A DNA stretch of 64,000 bases, from the NCBI RefSeq assembly GCF_015207755.1, contig NZ_JADEWH010000005.1:186001-250000 (forward strand), read 5' to 3'. Below, one piece after another: positions 52,569 through 60,507 of this stretch. A program made the translations under genes and the position numbers. Below the pieces are notes generated by a model. The model was not told the origin of the DNA, ran no database searches, and saw nothing but the letters and a program-made list of their open reading frames with translations. Source of the stretch: Nodularia sp. LEGE 06071 (lineage in GTDB: Bacteria; Cyanobacteriota; Cyanobacteriia; Cyanobacteriales; Nostocaceae). Each line of letters begins with the position of its first letter. Position 1 is the stretch's first letter.

Positions 52569-53876
52569 ATGCCAAGAATTAATACTACCCTAGCGTTGAG
52601 TATAGCTACCCTAGCAGCAGGTTTGCTTTTGGGAGCTTGCGAAAATGCTAATAACACCAATAGTACAACTGATAGTACTCCAGGGAACACAACCGCTAGT
52701 AGTCAAGGATTAAAAATTGGGACTTTATTACCAGCAACTGGTGACCTAGCTTCTATTGGACAGCAAATGTCAGGCTCAATTCCCTTGCTAGTGGAGACTG
52801 TTAACGCTTGCGAGGGCGTGAATGGGCAACCAGTCTCATTGATAGAAGTAGACGACCAAACCGATCCTAGAGCTGGTGCGGCGGGGATGACCAAATTGGC
52901 AACTCTGGACAAGGTAGCTGGTGTCGTTGGTTCCTTTGCTAGTAGCGTTTCTACTGCTGCTGTCTCAGTTGCCGTACCGAATCAAGTGATGATGATTTCT
53001 CCTGGTAGTACTAGTCCAGTTTTTACACAAAAAGCCCAACAAGGCGACTTTAAAGGTTTTTGGGCGCGCACAGCTCCTCCTGATACCTACCAAGCATTAG
53101 CATTAGCTCAACTAGCTAATCAAAAAGGCTTCAAGCGAGTTTCCACAGTTGTGATTAATAACGACTATGGGGTTGGATTTGAAAGAGCATTTGTCGAAGC
53201 TTTTGAAAAATTGGGTGGAACTGTAATTAATAAAGATAAGCCAATCCGCTACGATCCCAAAGCTCAAACATTTGACACCGAAGCTGCTGCTGCTTTTGCG
53301 GGAAAACCAGATGCAGTGATTGCCGTTCTCTATGCTGAAACAGGCAGTCTGCTCCTCAAAACTGCTTACCAGCAAGGTTTGACTGATGGTGTGCAAATTC
53401 TGCTGACAGATGGAGTCAAATCACCCACTTTTCCCGACCAAGTAGGCAAAGGCGCTGATGGCAGACATCTCTTAGCTGGGGCGCTAGGTACAGTCCCCGG
53501 TTCCGATGGGAAAGCTTTAGCAGATTTCAATAAGCTTTGGCAAGAGAAAAAAGGTAGTTCCCCTGGGGAATATGCTCCCCAAGCTTGGGATGCTGCTGCT
53601 TTGTTGGTACTCGCAGCACAAGCCGCCCAGGAAAACACAGGCGTTGGAATTTCTAATAAAATCCGTGAGGTTGCCAATGAACCTGGTACAGAAGTTACTG
53701 ATGTCTGCGCGGGGCTGAAGTTACTGCGAGAGGGTCAAGACATTAACTATCAAGGTGCTAGTGGCAATGTAGATATTGATGCCAATGGTGATGTTGTCGG
53801 TGTCTACGATGTTTGGAGTGTGGCAGCAGATGGCAAAATTCAGGTGATTGACAAAGTTAGTCCTAATCCTCAATAG
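52569..53876 (+). CDS. Branched-chain amino-acid-type ABC transporter substrate-binding lipoprotein
   Basis: A 435-residue periplasmic binding protein (type 1 fold, Leu/Ile/Val-binding family). The N-terminus MPRINTTLALSIATLAAGLLLGAC ends in a lipobox LLGAC with the lipidated Cys, followed by an Asn/Thr-rich linker. The mature part has KIGTLLPATGDLASIGQQM, LIEVDDQTDPRAGAAGMTKLA, VSVAVPNQVMMISPGSTSP, VINNDYGVGFERAFVEAFEKLGGTV, and DAVIAVLYAETGSLLLKTAYQQGL, all in the expected order. No permease or ATPase gene is adjacent, so the partner components are elsewhere. The specificity cannot be told. Confidence 0.9.
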   Translation: MPRINTTLALSIATLAAGLLLGACENANNTNSTTDSTPGNTTASSQGLKIGTLLPATGDLASIGQQMSGSIPLLVETVNACEGVNGQPVSLIEVDDQTDPRAGAAGMTKLATLDKVAGVVGSFASSVSTAAVSVAVPNQVMMISPGSTSPVFTQKAQQGDFKGFWARTAPPDTYQALALAQLANQKGFKRVSTVVINNDYGVGFERAFVEAFEKLGGTVINKDKPIRYDPKAQTFDTEAAAAFAGKPDAVIAVLYAETGSLLLKTAYQQGLTDGVQILLTDGVKSPTFPDQVGKGADGRHLLAGALGTVPGSDGKALADFNKLWQEKKGSSPGEYAPQAWDAAALLVLAAQAAQENTGVGISNKIREVANEPGTEVTDVCAGLKLLREGQDINYQGASGNVDIDANGDVVGVYDVWSVAADGKIQVIDKVSPNPQ

Positions 53877-53909
53877 TAGCTCCCACAGGCTGGAGGTTGA
53901 AGTTACAGC

Positions 53910-53948
53910 GTCAGGACTTTAGTTGTCAAACAGGGCTAAAGTCTTGAC
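53910..53948. terminator. Bidirectional hairpin between convergent genes
   Basis: GTCAGGACTTTAG (53910-53922) pairs with CTAAAGTCTTGAC (53936-53948), 12 of 13 positions matching with a 13-nt loop. It lies midway between the stop of the binding-protein gene (+) and the stop of the next gene (-). No U-run follows on either side, so strength is uncertain. Confidence 0.5.
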
Positions 53949-53971
53949 TTGAGAAATGCGAGAGTTAGGCT

Positions 53972-54616
53972 TTACTCTGTCCGCAGAATAATCTCAGAGT
54001 CTTTAGACCTGATAGTGTCAGTCACGCTAGCTTCTAGAGTTTTGACCTGAGTTTGTAATTCTACGATTCTTTGCATATGCGATCGCTCTAGGGAATAACC
54101 TAACCAGAGAAAGCTACCACCGAACACAGTCACGACCGCAGCCAAAATACCAGTCAGCAATGTCACCTGGGAGCGAAGATGTTTTACTTCCTGAAGCTGA
54201 TACTGAGGCTTGGGAAGAGGATTCAGGTTTGTGTCCGGATTTTCCAGAACCAATTCTGCGATCGCTACTTTCGCTTCCTCTATGCTTGTGAAAGCTACCT
54301 GGCTTTGCAACCAGTTAGTAATTAATGGAGAACCATTTTTTTGAAACCAGCGCCAGGCCAAAATTCTAAATACTGGCTTGGATGTCCTGGAAATTAGTTT
54401 CAGACTTCTATTGAGAGTCCGAGAACGAAGCTTCTGGTTAATCAGGTTAGTTGAGCCGACATGATAAAGATAATCTAATATTAACTTGATTGTAGTTTCT
54501 TCTCTAGAAATCAAATTTTCCAGCAATAAATGAACATCATGCATGAGTTCTTTTTCTTTTTGCTTTTCTACCAGAAAATTTGTGGTGTTCTTAGCTGTTT
54601 CATCTGGTTGATTCAT
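53972..54616 (-). CDS. Hypothetical protein with C-terminal membrane helix and coiled coil
   Basis: A 214-residue protein not recognised as a named family. Residues 1-110 are polar and helical. A single transmembrane helix (LLTGILAAVVTVFGGSFLWLGYSL) lies at about residues 151-175, and the last 40 residues (HMQRIVELQTQVKTLEASVTDTI) have heptad spacing typical of a short coiled coil. The protein is probably anchored in the thylakoid or plasma membrane with its bulk in the cytoplasm. No partner can be inferred from the neighbours. Confidence 0.6.
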   Translation of the reverse strand: MNQPDETAKNTTNFLVEKQKEKELMHDVHLLLENLISREETTIKLILDYLYHVGSTNLINQKLRSRTLNRSLKLISRTSKPVFRILAWRWFQKNGSPLITNWLQSQVAFTSIEEAKVAIAELVLENPDTNLNPLPKPQYQLQEVKHLRSQVTLLTGILAAVVTVFGGSFLWLGYSLERSHMQRIVELQTQVKTLEASVTDTIRSKDSEIILRTE

Positions 54617-54968
54617 ATATATACGCCAGTTTTTAATTAAATATTTATTTGTTATTATTCAACTTGAAATAATTGCTGCCCATCTCCAAAGCTAGAAAGT
54701 GGCATGATTTGGTAAACTGTGGTGTGACTTGATCGCAGTTTAGCTGTGAAAGTAGATATTTTGAATTATCGCAGAATTTAAGCATGGTATCAAGATGAAA
54801 AAATATGTAATTTCAAGTGATACTCATGATGTCACCGATATCACTCGTTATAACTATTAACTCACTATTTTATAGTCTCTTAGGTGTTGATTAAAAAATC
54901 AGAAACTTTAAAGTTGCCAAAGGCAAAAGCGTAAATCACTTTTGCCTTTTATTTTTCAGATTATGTGA
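54617..54968. other. Intergenic region without gene; hairpin at its left boundary side
   Basis: This 352-bp stretch is AT-rich and shows no coding signal. It contains a short inverted pair AGTGATA/TATCACT near 54816-54845 and the terminator hairpin 54919-54949 described separately. The upstream side (54617 onwards) should contain the promoter of the leftward hypothetical gene, but no clear box was found. Confidence 0.4.
54919..54949. terminator. Strong 11-bp hairpin terminator
   Basis: AAAGGCAAAAG (54919-54929) and CTTTTGCCTTT (54939-54949) pair perfectly around a 9-nt loop, followed on the plus strand by TATTTTTC. It lies 20 bp beyond the stop of the leftward outer-membrane-like gene (54969) and probably terminates it; the T-run is stronger for rightward transcription. 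Confidence 0.7.
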
Positions 54969-55733
54969 TTAGAAGCCACCGAAATTGTAACCAACTCCTA
55001 ACAACAAACCGACATCAGTCTCTCTAAAAAATCCAGCATTCACGGAAGCTGTGGCAGTGAATTGAGGATTTAGAGGAAAATCTATACCCCCAGTTATTAA
55101 CAAGGCCGTTTTGGAGTCATCACCGGTTTTAATCGCTGCACCTACTCCAACATAAGGGGCGATCGCTAAGGGTTCGTCAAATGGATCTGCTGACTGTAAG
55201 CTGAAATCATAGGTGACGGGAACCAGGATTGTGGTGTTTTCGCCAAACACTGCTGACGGTCTGACCGATATGGTATTTGTCAGTCCCACTTTACTGATGA
55301 CTGCAAAATTGCCGTCAGCTAAAGATGAGTCACCACCACCTATACCAATGTTACCACCTACACCAACATAGGTTCTAGCGCGAGGAGCAGATCTACGAAC
55401 ATCTATATCTGCTTGTGCTACCTGAGTAGGAGAAGATTGAGCCGTCGGTTTTGATTCAGGAATTAAGGCTGCTGATGAAGTTAATGCTGTTCCTGGTACA
55501 GGTGTGAGTGTGAGATTAGCAACTTCCTGGGTTTGAGCGCTGGGGAATTGCTGTAAAGTAATGGCATCGGCAGATGTGGCATTTACAGAAGACTCAGCTA
55601 GCATTTGAGTATCCACTGTTTCAGCAACAGCAGACAGACTACTTCCCAAGACTGTCAGGACAGCTAGACTGGGTAAGTAAAACAAACCTTGGCGTTCGCG
55701 TAGGGTATTGTAGACAAGAAAAATAATATTCAC
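54969..55733 (-). CDS. Secreted, outer-membrane beta-barrel-like protein
   Basis: 254 residues from a GTG at 55733, which is preceded by GGAAGGAGT; an ATG at 55787 is longer but poorly placed. The N-terminal RQGLFYLPSLAVLTVLGSSLSAVAETV is a Sec signal peptide with a likely AVA-ET site. Residues about 60-120 are an Ala/Ser/Thr-rich linker. The C-terminal 140 residues alternate hydrophobic and polar residues in strand-like units (TYVGVGGNIGIGGGD, TILVPVTYDFSLQ, LAIAPYVGVGAAIKTGD, ALLITGGIDFPL, QFTATASVNAGFF) and end in aromatic GVGYNFGGF, the usual terminal Phe of outer-membrane barrels. Function unknown. Confidence 0.65.
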   Translation of the reverse strand: MNIIFLVYNTLRERQGLFYLPSLAVLTVLGSSLSAVAETVDTQMLAESSVNATSADAITLQQFPSAQTQEVANLTLTPVPGTALTSSAALIPESKPTAQSSPTQVAQADIDVRRSAPRARTYVGVGGNIGIGGGDSSLADGNFAVISKVGLTNTISVRPSAVFGENTTILVPVTYDFSLQSADPFDEPLAIAPYVGVGAAIKTGDDSKTALLITGGIDFPLNPQFTATASVNAGFFRETDVGLLLGVGYNFGGF

Positions 55734-56172
55734 ATTCACTCCTTCCGAAATATTGCCGTAATCGGCATTCTGTGCTGATGATTTCACAAAATTGGGCGAT
55801 ATTCAAACTGTAACATTTGAAATTCAGTTATCACATCCTTAAGTAGACATAAGTCTTGTTAAAAATACTGGGTACTGAGTAGTAAAAATGAGGAGATCAC
55901 AAGGGCAGGCACTCAATAAATGCACGGTATGGGGTGCTGGTGACTCGAAAATTAATTGTTTAATCGATTGCGTAGCATGATTTTCAGAATGCGTAACAAC
56001 ATTGACATGATATTTATCTATCTCTAGGAGGAATTAAAGTCGTGGTGATTAATACTAAATAAGTAACTATTCCGATCACCTGACGAACTTTAACTGTAAA
56101 TCTCCTCTGGGCTATTTTTGATCTGGGGGAGATTTTTTTTCAATCCGCTTTGGATCTCTTGTTTGAAGGACT
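55734..56172. other. Region with a rightward terminator and a possible short RNA
   Basis: No protein gene of normal size. TTGACA at 56002-56007, AGGAGG at 56026-56031 and a six-codon frame (GTG at 56042 to TAA at 56060-56062) precede a hairpin made of AAATCTCC (56098-56105) and GGAGATTT (56128-56135), followed by T8. This could be a small RNA or peptide gene of about 130 nt on the plus strand; no -10 box of good quality was seen. Confidence 0.35.
56098..56140 (+). terminator. Hairpin with U-run (plus strand)
   Basis: AAATCTCC (56098-56105) and GGAGATTT (56128-56135) pair as an 8-bp stem with a 22-nt loop, with eight T in a row starting at 56133 for rightward transcription. No plus-strand gene ends nearby, so it may terminate a small RNA, or serve the leftward HEAT gene, which ends at 56173. 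Confidence 0.5.
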
Positions 56173-57486
56173 TTACCATTCCGCCAGAGCGATCGCTATT
56201 CCTTGTTGCAAATCTGGTGTGAGTGTGGAATTATTCGCTAATTGCTGTAATTGTTGATATGCAAAAGTTGCATCCAGTTTTTTGAGTGCGGCGATCGCAT
56301 TTAATCTCACAATTTGATTACCATCTGCTAGCAATAAAATTAATGGTTCCACAGCCTGCTTGTTTCCTAACTGTCCCAAACCCAAAGCGATCGCACTTTT
56401 AATCCTCGCCTCCAAAGGATGTGCCACTGTGAGCAGATGCGGTGACTGCAAAATATCTAATAAAATTTCGGCAGATGGTGTCATTAACTGCGGCTTCTGC
56501 ACTTGCCCCAAAACTGTGATAATTTCCTGCCAGAGTGTCTGTGATCTGCTGTGATAGAGTGCTTGTTGCAAATACGCCAAACCGGATAAAGTCTCCACCC
56601 AGACTAAAGCGCGGATAATTTCTAATTGCAGCTTGAGTGGTGTATTGGGTGAAATTAACACCTGAAATAAATGCTGCGCCGCCGCATCAGTACCCATTCG
56701 GGAAAGAGCGATCGCAGCTGCACAACAAACCTCAAGATTCAAATCGGATAATCGAGGTTGCAATCTCGCCACTAAATCTAGTTCTAGACATAAATCAGGG
56801 CGACAACCTAAAGCCAGCACTGAGGCACGTCTGACAGTGGCGGAAACGTCATCTAAAGCATTTAATAGGACTGGTGGTACACGTTGATCATGAAAGCTGC
56901 TGAGGGCTTCTAGGGTGGCGCTGCGGACTGCGGCTTGTGAATCTTGGACAACACTCAATAAAGGTGTAATTGTCTCCTGAGTGCGAATGTAAGCAAGCGA
57001 TCGCACTGCTAAAAGTCTTGTCTGTTCCTCAGCCAAAAGTTGAGTTAGGGCTGTAATCGCCAGAGTCCCCATTTGCCCTAATGCTGATGCAGCCATCGCC
57101 TTGAGTTCTTGATTTTCACTGGTTTTCAGTAAGTCCACTAAAGAGACTATGGCCTCTGGGTGTTGAAACTCGCCCAAAGTGCGAACTGCATACCAACGTA
57201 AATCTTCTTCGGCATCTTCATCTTCGAGAATATCAATCAATGGGGGGATAGCAATATTTCCTAATTGCCGCAAGACTTTGGCAATATCCCAACGTTGCTG
57301 AAAATCTCCCATTTCTAAAATTGAGAGTGCTAATTTCAGCAGATATTCCCGATGTTTAACTATTTCTGGATGGTTAGAGTCTACTGTCAACATCAACTTT
57401 TGGAGATATTGAGTCACCAAAGACCAATCTGCTGCATCGGATGCGGCTTGTGCTTGGACTAAAAGCTGGTTGATAGGATTCACCAT
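56173..57486 (-). CDS. HEAT-repeat protein (PBS-lyase-type repeats)
   Basis: A 437-residue protein made almost entirely of short helical HEAT repeats of the cyanobacterial PBS lyase type, for example AIPPLIDILEDEDAEEDLRWYAVRTLGEF, EAIVSLVDLLKTSENQELKAMAASALGQM, ALTQLLAEEQTRLLAVRSLAYI, SAIALGLGQLGNKQAVEPLILLLADGNQIVRLNAIAALKKL. No signal or membrane segment. Such proteins act as docking scaffolds and, in phycobilisome biology, as CpcE/NblB-like lyases or adaptors. NblB-like is possible, but no decisive residues were recognised. Start ATG at 57486. Confidence 0.85.
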   Translation of the reverse strand: MVNPINQLLVQAQAASDAADWSLVTQYLQKLMLTVDSNHPEIVKHREYLLKLALSILEMGDFQQRWDIAKVLRQLGNIAIPPLIDILEDEDAEEDLRWYAVRTLGEFQHPEAIVSLVDLLKTSENQELKAMAASALGQMGTLAITALTQLLAEEQTRLLAVRSLAYIRTQETITPLLSVVQDSQAAVRSATLEALSSFHDQRVPPVLLNALDDVSATVRRASVLALGCRPDLCLELDLVARLQPRLSDLNLEVCCAAAIALSRMGTDAAAQHLFQVLISPNTPLKLQLEIIRALVWVETLSGLAYLQQALYHSRSQTLWQEIITVLGQVQKPQLMTPSAEILLDILQSPHLLTVAHPLEARIKSAIALGLGQLGNKQAVEPLILLLADGNQIVRLNAIAALKKLDATFAYQQLQQLANNSTLTPDLQQGIAIALAEW

Positions 57487-57539
57487 GCTTGCAAATAGGG
57501 CGTTGCTGAACTATGAAATTCCAAAATTACCTTAATTTT

Positions 57540-57574
57540 CTTCCTACCTTTGCGCCTTTGCGCCTTTGCGCGAA
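57540..57574. repeat. CTTTGCGCC triplicate repeat
   Basis: 'CTTCCTACCTTTGCGCCTTTGCGCCTTTGCGCGAA' is nearly the same as the repeat at about 4291-4324. The 9-bp unit CTTTGCGCC is present about three times. It lies between the HEAT gene and the Rieske gene. Confidence 0.8.
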
Positions 57575-57626
57575 CCTAATTCATATTTGAAATCAGCAAC
57601 GCCGCAAATAGGGTGAGGAAAGAGCG

Positions 57627-58037
57627 CTAATTTTGTTTAACTAAAACAGAATTATTCTCAATCTTCGCTGTGTAAGTTTTGAGTGGTTCTGTAGCCGGGC
57701 CTCTTTGCACCTGACCATCACTGCCATATTCTGCACCATGACAAGGACAGTTAAATTTATTGCCTTCAGTTTGCCATGTCACGGTGCAACCTGAGTGAGT
57801 ACAAGTAGGGTCAACAGCAATGAGATTGCCGCTTTTCGATGTACCCACTACTAAAACATTCACAGATGGCCAGTTTTTGACTAGCAATTGACCATCTTGG
57901 TCTAACTCTGCCACAGTCCCCACAGTTTGCCAATCGTCAGATGTAATGCTTTGCTCAGAACAAGCCGCGATTGCTATAGGTAAGCTACTAATTATTGCAC
58001 CCAAACCTACCCAATTAATGAAATCACGACGTTTCAT
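57627..58037 (-). CDS. Small Rieske [2Fe-2S] protein with Tat lipoprotein-like signal
   Basis: A 136-residue protein. Box I CTHSGC (Cys79, His81, Cys84) and Box II CPCHGAEYG (Cys97, Cys99, His100) give the full set for a Rieske cluster (C79, H81, C97, H100 as ligands and C84-C99 as a disulfide). The N-terminus MKRRDFINWVGLGAIISSLPIAIAACSEQ has twin Arg followed by a hydrophobic stretch and a lipobox-like IAAC at Cys26. It is about 40 residues shorter than the usual PetC, lacks the single long anchor helix of b6f Rieske proteins, and has no b6f genes nearby. It lies next to ndhD on the same strand (57-bp gap), so a role in an electron-transfer side branch is suggested but unproven. Confidence 0.85.
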   Translation of the reverse strand: MKRRDFINWVGLGAIISSLPIAIAACSEQSITSDDWQTVGTVAELDQDGQLLVKNWPSVNVLVVGTSKSGNLIAVDPTCTHSGCTVTWQTEGNKFNCPCHGAEYGSDGQVQRGPATEPLKTYTAKIENNSVLVKQN

Positions 58038-58093
58038 AGTTCTAGAAATTCTCTGTAATACTTACTGACCATCATCTTAGCAGGTCAATAAAA

Positions 58094-59782
58094 TTACTTG
58101 ACAACTCCCAAAACAGGCGCTACTTCCGGTGTGGCAATTGTAGGAACTAACAAACCTTGAGCATAGATTTGGGGATTTGTTTGCGCGATCGTCATCAGAG
58201 ATTGGCGCACCTGAGCATTTACCGCCACAGTCTTGACATCATACATTTGCATAGCCAGCTTAGGGTAAAACCCAATACCGATAATTAGCACGATAAAACA
58301 GGCAGCAATAAATATCTCACGCGGTTTGGCATCGCTATAAATGGTTTCATCAGGTAGCAGACAGTCAGTACCAAAACAAGCTGTTCCCTCATCCTCCTGA
58401 TTCTCCAAAGCGGCATTATTAATGTCACACATCAGGGCTGCACTACTGCCGTAAAATACCTTTCGCAGCAGGTTGAGCAGATAAATTGGCGTGAGAATAA
58501 CTCCCACTGCGGCTAGGAATACTGTGACAATACAGAAGGCTGAACTATAGACATCGCTGGTAGTTATGCCCACAAAAACCGCAAGTTCGCCCACAAAGCC
58601 GCTCATACCAGGGAGAGCTAAAGAAGCCATCGCGCTGATTGTAAATAGTGCAAACACTTTGGGCATTACCTGACCAAGACCGCCCAGATCATCCATGATC
58701 ATTGTGCGAGTGCGATCGTAAGTCACACCTGCTAGGAAGAACAGCACCGACGCAATTAAACCGTGGGAAATCATCTGTAACATTGCGCCGCTAATGCCTA
58801 AATCAGTGAAGGACGCAATACCCAATAGTACAAATCCCATGTGAGAAATCGACGAATAAGCCAGCCGACGCTTCATATTCCCTTGGGCGAATGAGTTCAA
58901 CGCACCATAGATAATGTTGACAACTCCCAGAATCGCTAGAACTGGTGCAAAGTAAATATGTGCATCAGAAAGAATTCCCAGATTCAGCCGGATTAGTCCG
59001 TATCCGCCCATCTTTAGCAATACACCTGCAAGAATCATCGATACTGGAGAAGAAGCCTCTCCGTGAGCATCTGGCAACCAAGTATGCATGGGGAACACAG
59101 CTAACTTGACACCAAAGGCAATCAGCAATCCTGCATATAGCAGCAGTTCTAAATTCAGGGGGTAATCCTTTAGTCCTAGATCAACTAAATCAAAACTGAC
59201 ATTACCGCCACCGTAAAGCCCCATTGCCAATGCTGCTACCAGAATAAATATAGAAGCCGCAGCCGTATAGATCAAAAATTTTGTAGCGGCGTAGCGTCGC
59301 TTCTGCCCTCCCCAAATACATATAAGTAGGTAGACAGGAATTAACTCTACTTCCCACATGATGAAAAACAGCAGCAAGTCTTTGGCGACAAATACCCCTA
59401 TCTGCGCCGAGTACAACACCAGCATCAGAAAATAGAAAAGCCGGGGTCTGCGATCAACTTGCCAAGCCGAAAAAATCGCGAGTGTCGTCACCAGTCCAGC
59501 TAGAAGTACAAAGGGAACTGATAACCCATCCACGGCAACTGCCCAATTAAGTCCTAATTGCGGCATCCAGGTATAATTTTCTTCTAGTTGAAAAGTCGCA
59601 TTGCTGGCATCATAATGGTGCCAAAAGGCATAGCACATCAAGATTAAGTCTACAACTCCCACACCCAATGCATACCATCGTACCCACTTGCCGTCTTTAT
59701 CGGGTAGCACAGGGATAACCATAGCAGCAATGAATGGTAGCAGGACAATTGCGGTTAGCCAGGGAAATTGATCTGCCATCAT
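58094..59782 (-). CDS. ndhD: NAD(P)H-quinone oxidoreductase chain 4 (NdhD)
   Basis: A 562-residue integral membrane subunit of NDH-1, one of the proton-pumping antiporter-like chains. [49 protein letters not shown], then [32 protein letters not shown] (the conserved 'LPDAH.EAP..gS..LaG.lLK.GgYG..R' block), and [27 protein letters not shown] are diagnostic. A cytosolic or lumenal loop near residue 450 contains several Cys and acidic residues ([23 protein letters not shown]). Cyanobacteria have several ndhD copies with respiratory or CO2-uptake roles; the length and conserved blocks fit the D1/D2 respiratory type, but the exact copy is unclear. No other ndh gene is next to it. Confidence 0.94.
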   Translation of the reverse strand: MMADQFPWLTAIVLLPFIAAMVIPVLPDKDGKWVRWYALGVGVVDLILMCYAFWHHYDASNATFQLEENYTWMPQLGLNWAVAVDGLSVPFVLLAGLVTTLAIFSAWQVDRRPRLFYFLMLVLYSAQIGVFVAKDLLLFFIMWEVELIPVYLLICIWGGQKRRYAATKFLIYTAAASIFILVAALAMGLYGGGNVSFDLVDLGLKDYPLNLELLLYAGLLIAFGVKLAVFPMHTWLPDAHGEASSPVSMILAGVLLKMGGYGLIRLNLGILSDAHIYFAPVLAILGVVNIIYGALNSFAQGNMKRRLAYSSISHMGFVLLGIASFTDLGISGAMLQMISHGLIASVLFFLAGVTYDRTRTMIMDDLGGLGQVMPKVFALFTISAMASLALPGMSGFVGELAVFVGITTSDVYSSAFCIVTVFLAAVGVILTPIYLLNLLRKVFYGSSAALMCDINNAALENQEDEGTACFGTDCLLPDETIYSDAKPREIFIAACFIVLIIGIGFYPKLAMQMYDVKTVAVNAQVRQSLMTIAQTNPQIYAQGLLVPTIATPEVAPVLGVVK

Positions 59783-60507
59783 ATCACTAAGAAATAATAC
59801 TTATTTAGAGATCATGTCATATTATTCAACTTTTTAATAATTATTTAATTTGTATTGACAATAGAAAAGTCGAAAAATCAATCATGAATTGCCGATAAAC
59901 GCCGATAGAAGCGACTTATACGAAAGGCTTATGGTTACCATAACTCACAGAACTCAGCATTTGCTGCCTTCAACTTGATTCTGCACAACATATTTAAATA
60001 CAACTCTTGTGGGAGAGGGCAAAGATGCTCTTCCAAATTGTGCAAATTGAATGCTCAACAGCTGACATACAAGAATGAAGGCGGGGTGTATCAACGGTTA
60101 TGTTTGATAATAAAAAAGACTTTAATGCAGAAATTGCATCGAATCGATACGTATTTTCCAACTTTATCTAAAAAACGTAACAATTTATACGATTTTAACT
60201 ATAATCTCACCTTAACCTGATGAGTATCAAAATCGTTACATAAACAGTAACCAAACCTGCTTGACAAATTCCCGAAATGTCCAAGAATACAACCGGTTCC
60301 CAACTAACTACAATTTGAGTTCACTCGATACACTTGCATCTTGCTGATGAGTCACCTGGGAAGACTCTTGAGTACAAGAAATTAGCCACAAACAGATATA
60401 CATACGTGTTAAATCACTAAACTTTGTAGACCCAGTAATCAAAAGATATTGGGCAAATAGCGTCCAAAGTTTTGACTGGATTAACCATAAGCAATGAGAG
60501 TCAGTTC
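59783..60507. promoter_or_regulatory. ndhD-nirA intergenic region with long nirA leader
   Basis: This 725-bp region divides ndhD (leftward) from nirA (rightward). The plus-strand NtcA-type promoter is at 60177-60218 (own entry). Its predicted start point (about 60225) leaves a leader of about 283 nt before the nirA ATG. An 81-codon frame at 59975-60220 overlaps the promoter and lacks protein-like features. Nothing else was recognised. Confidence 0.5.
60177..60218 (+). promoter_or_regulatory. NtcA-activated promoter of nirA
   Basis: GTA (60177-60179), eight bases, TAC (60188-60190) is a perfect GTAN8TAC NtcA site. After exactly 22 nt follows TAACCT (60213-60218), a perfect TAN3T -10 element. 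This is the standard class II NtcA promoter layout used for nitrogen-assimilation genes in cyanobacteria, so nirA is expected to be induced when ammonium is absent. A TATAAT at 60200-60205 is at the wrong distance and probably not used. Confidence 0.85.

Noticed and set aside
60200-60205. TATAAT as the nirA -10 box
   Set aside because: It is only 9 nt after the NtcA site; TAACCT at 22 nt fits the NtcA rule exactly.
59975-60220. 81-codon frame upstream of nirA
   Set aside because: It overlaps the NtcA promoter and has no homology-like pattern.
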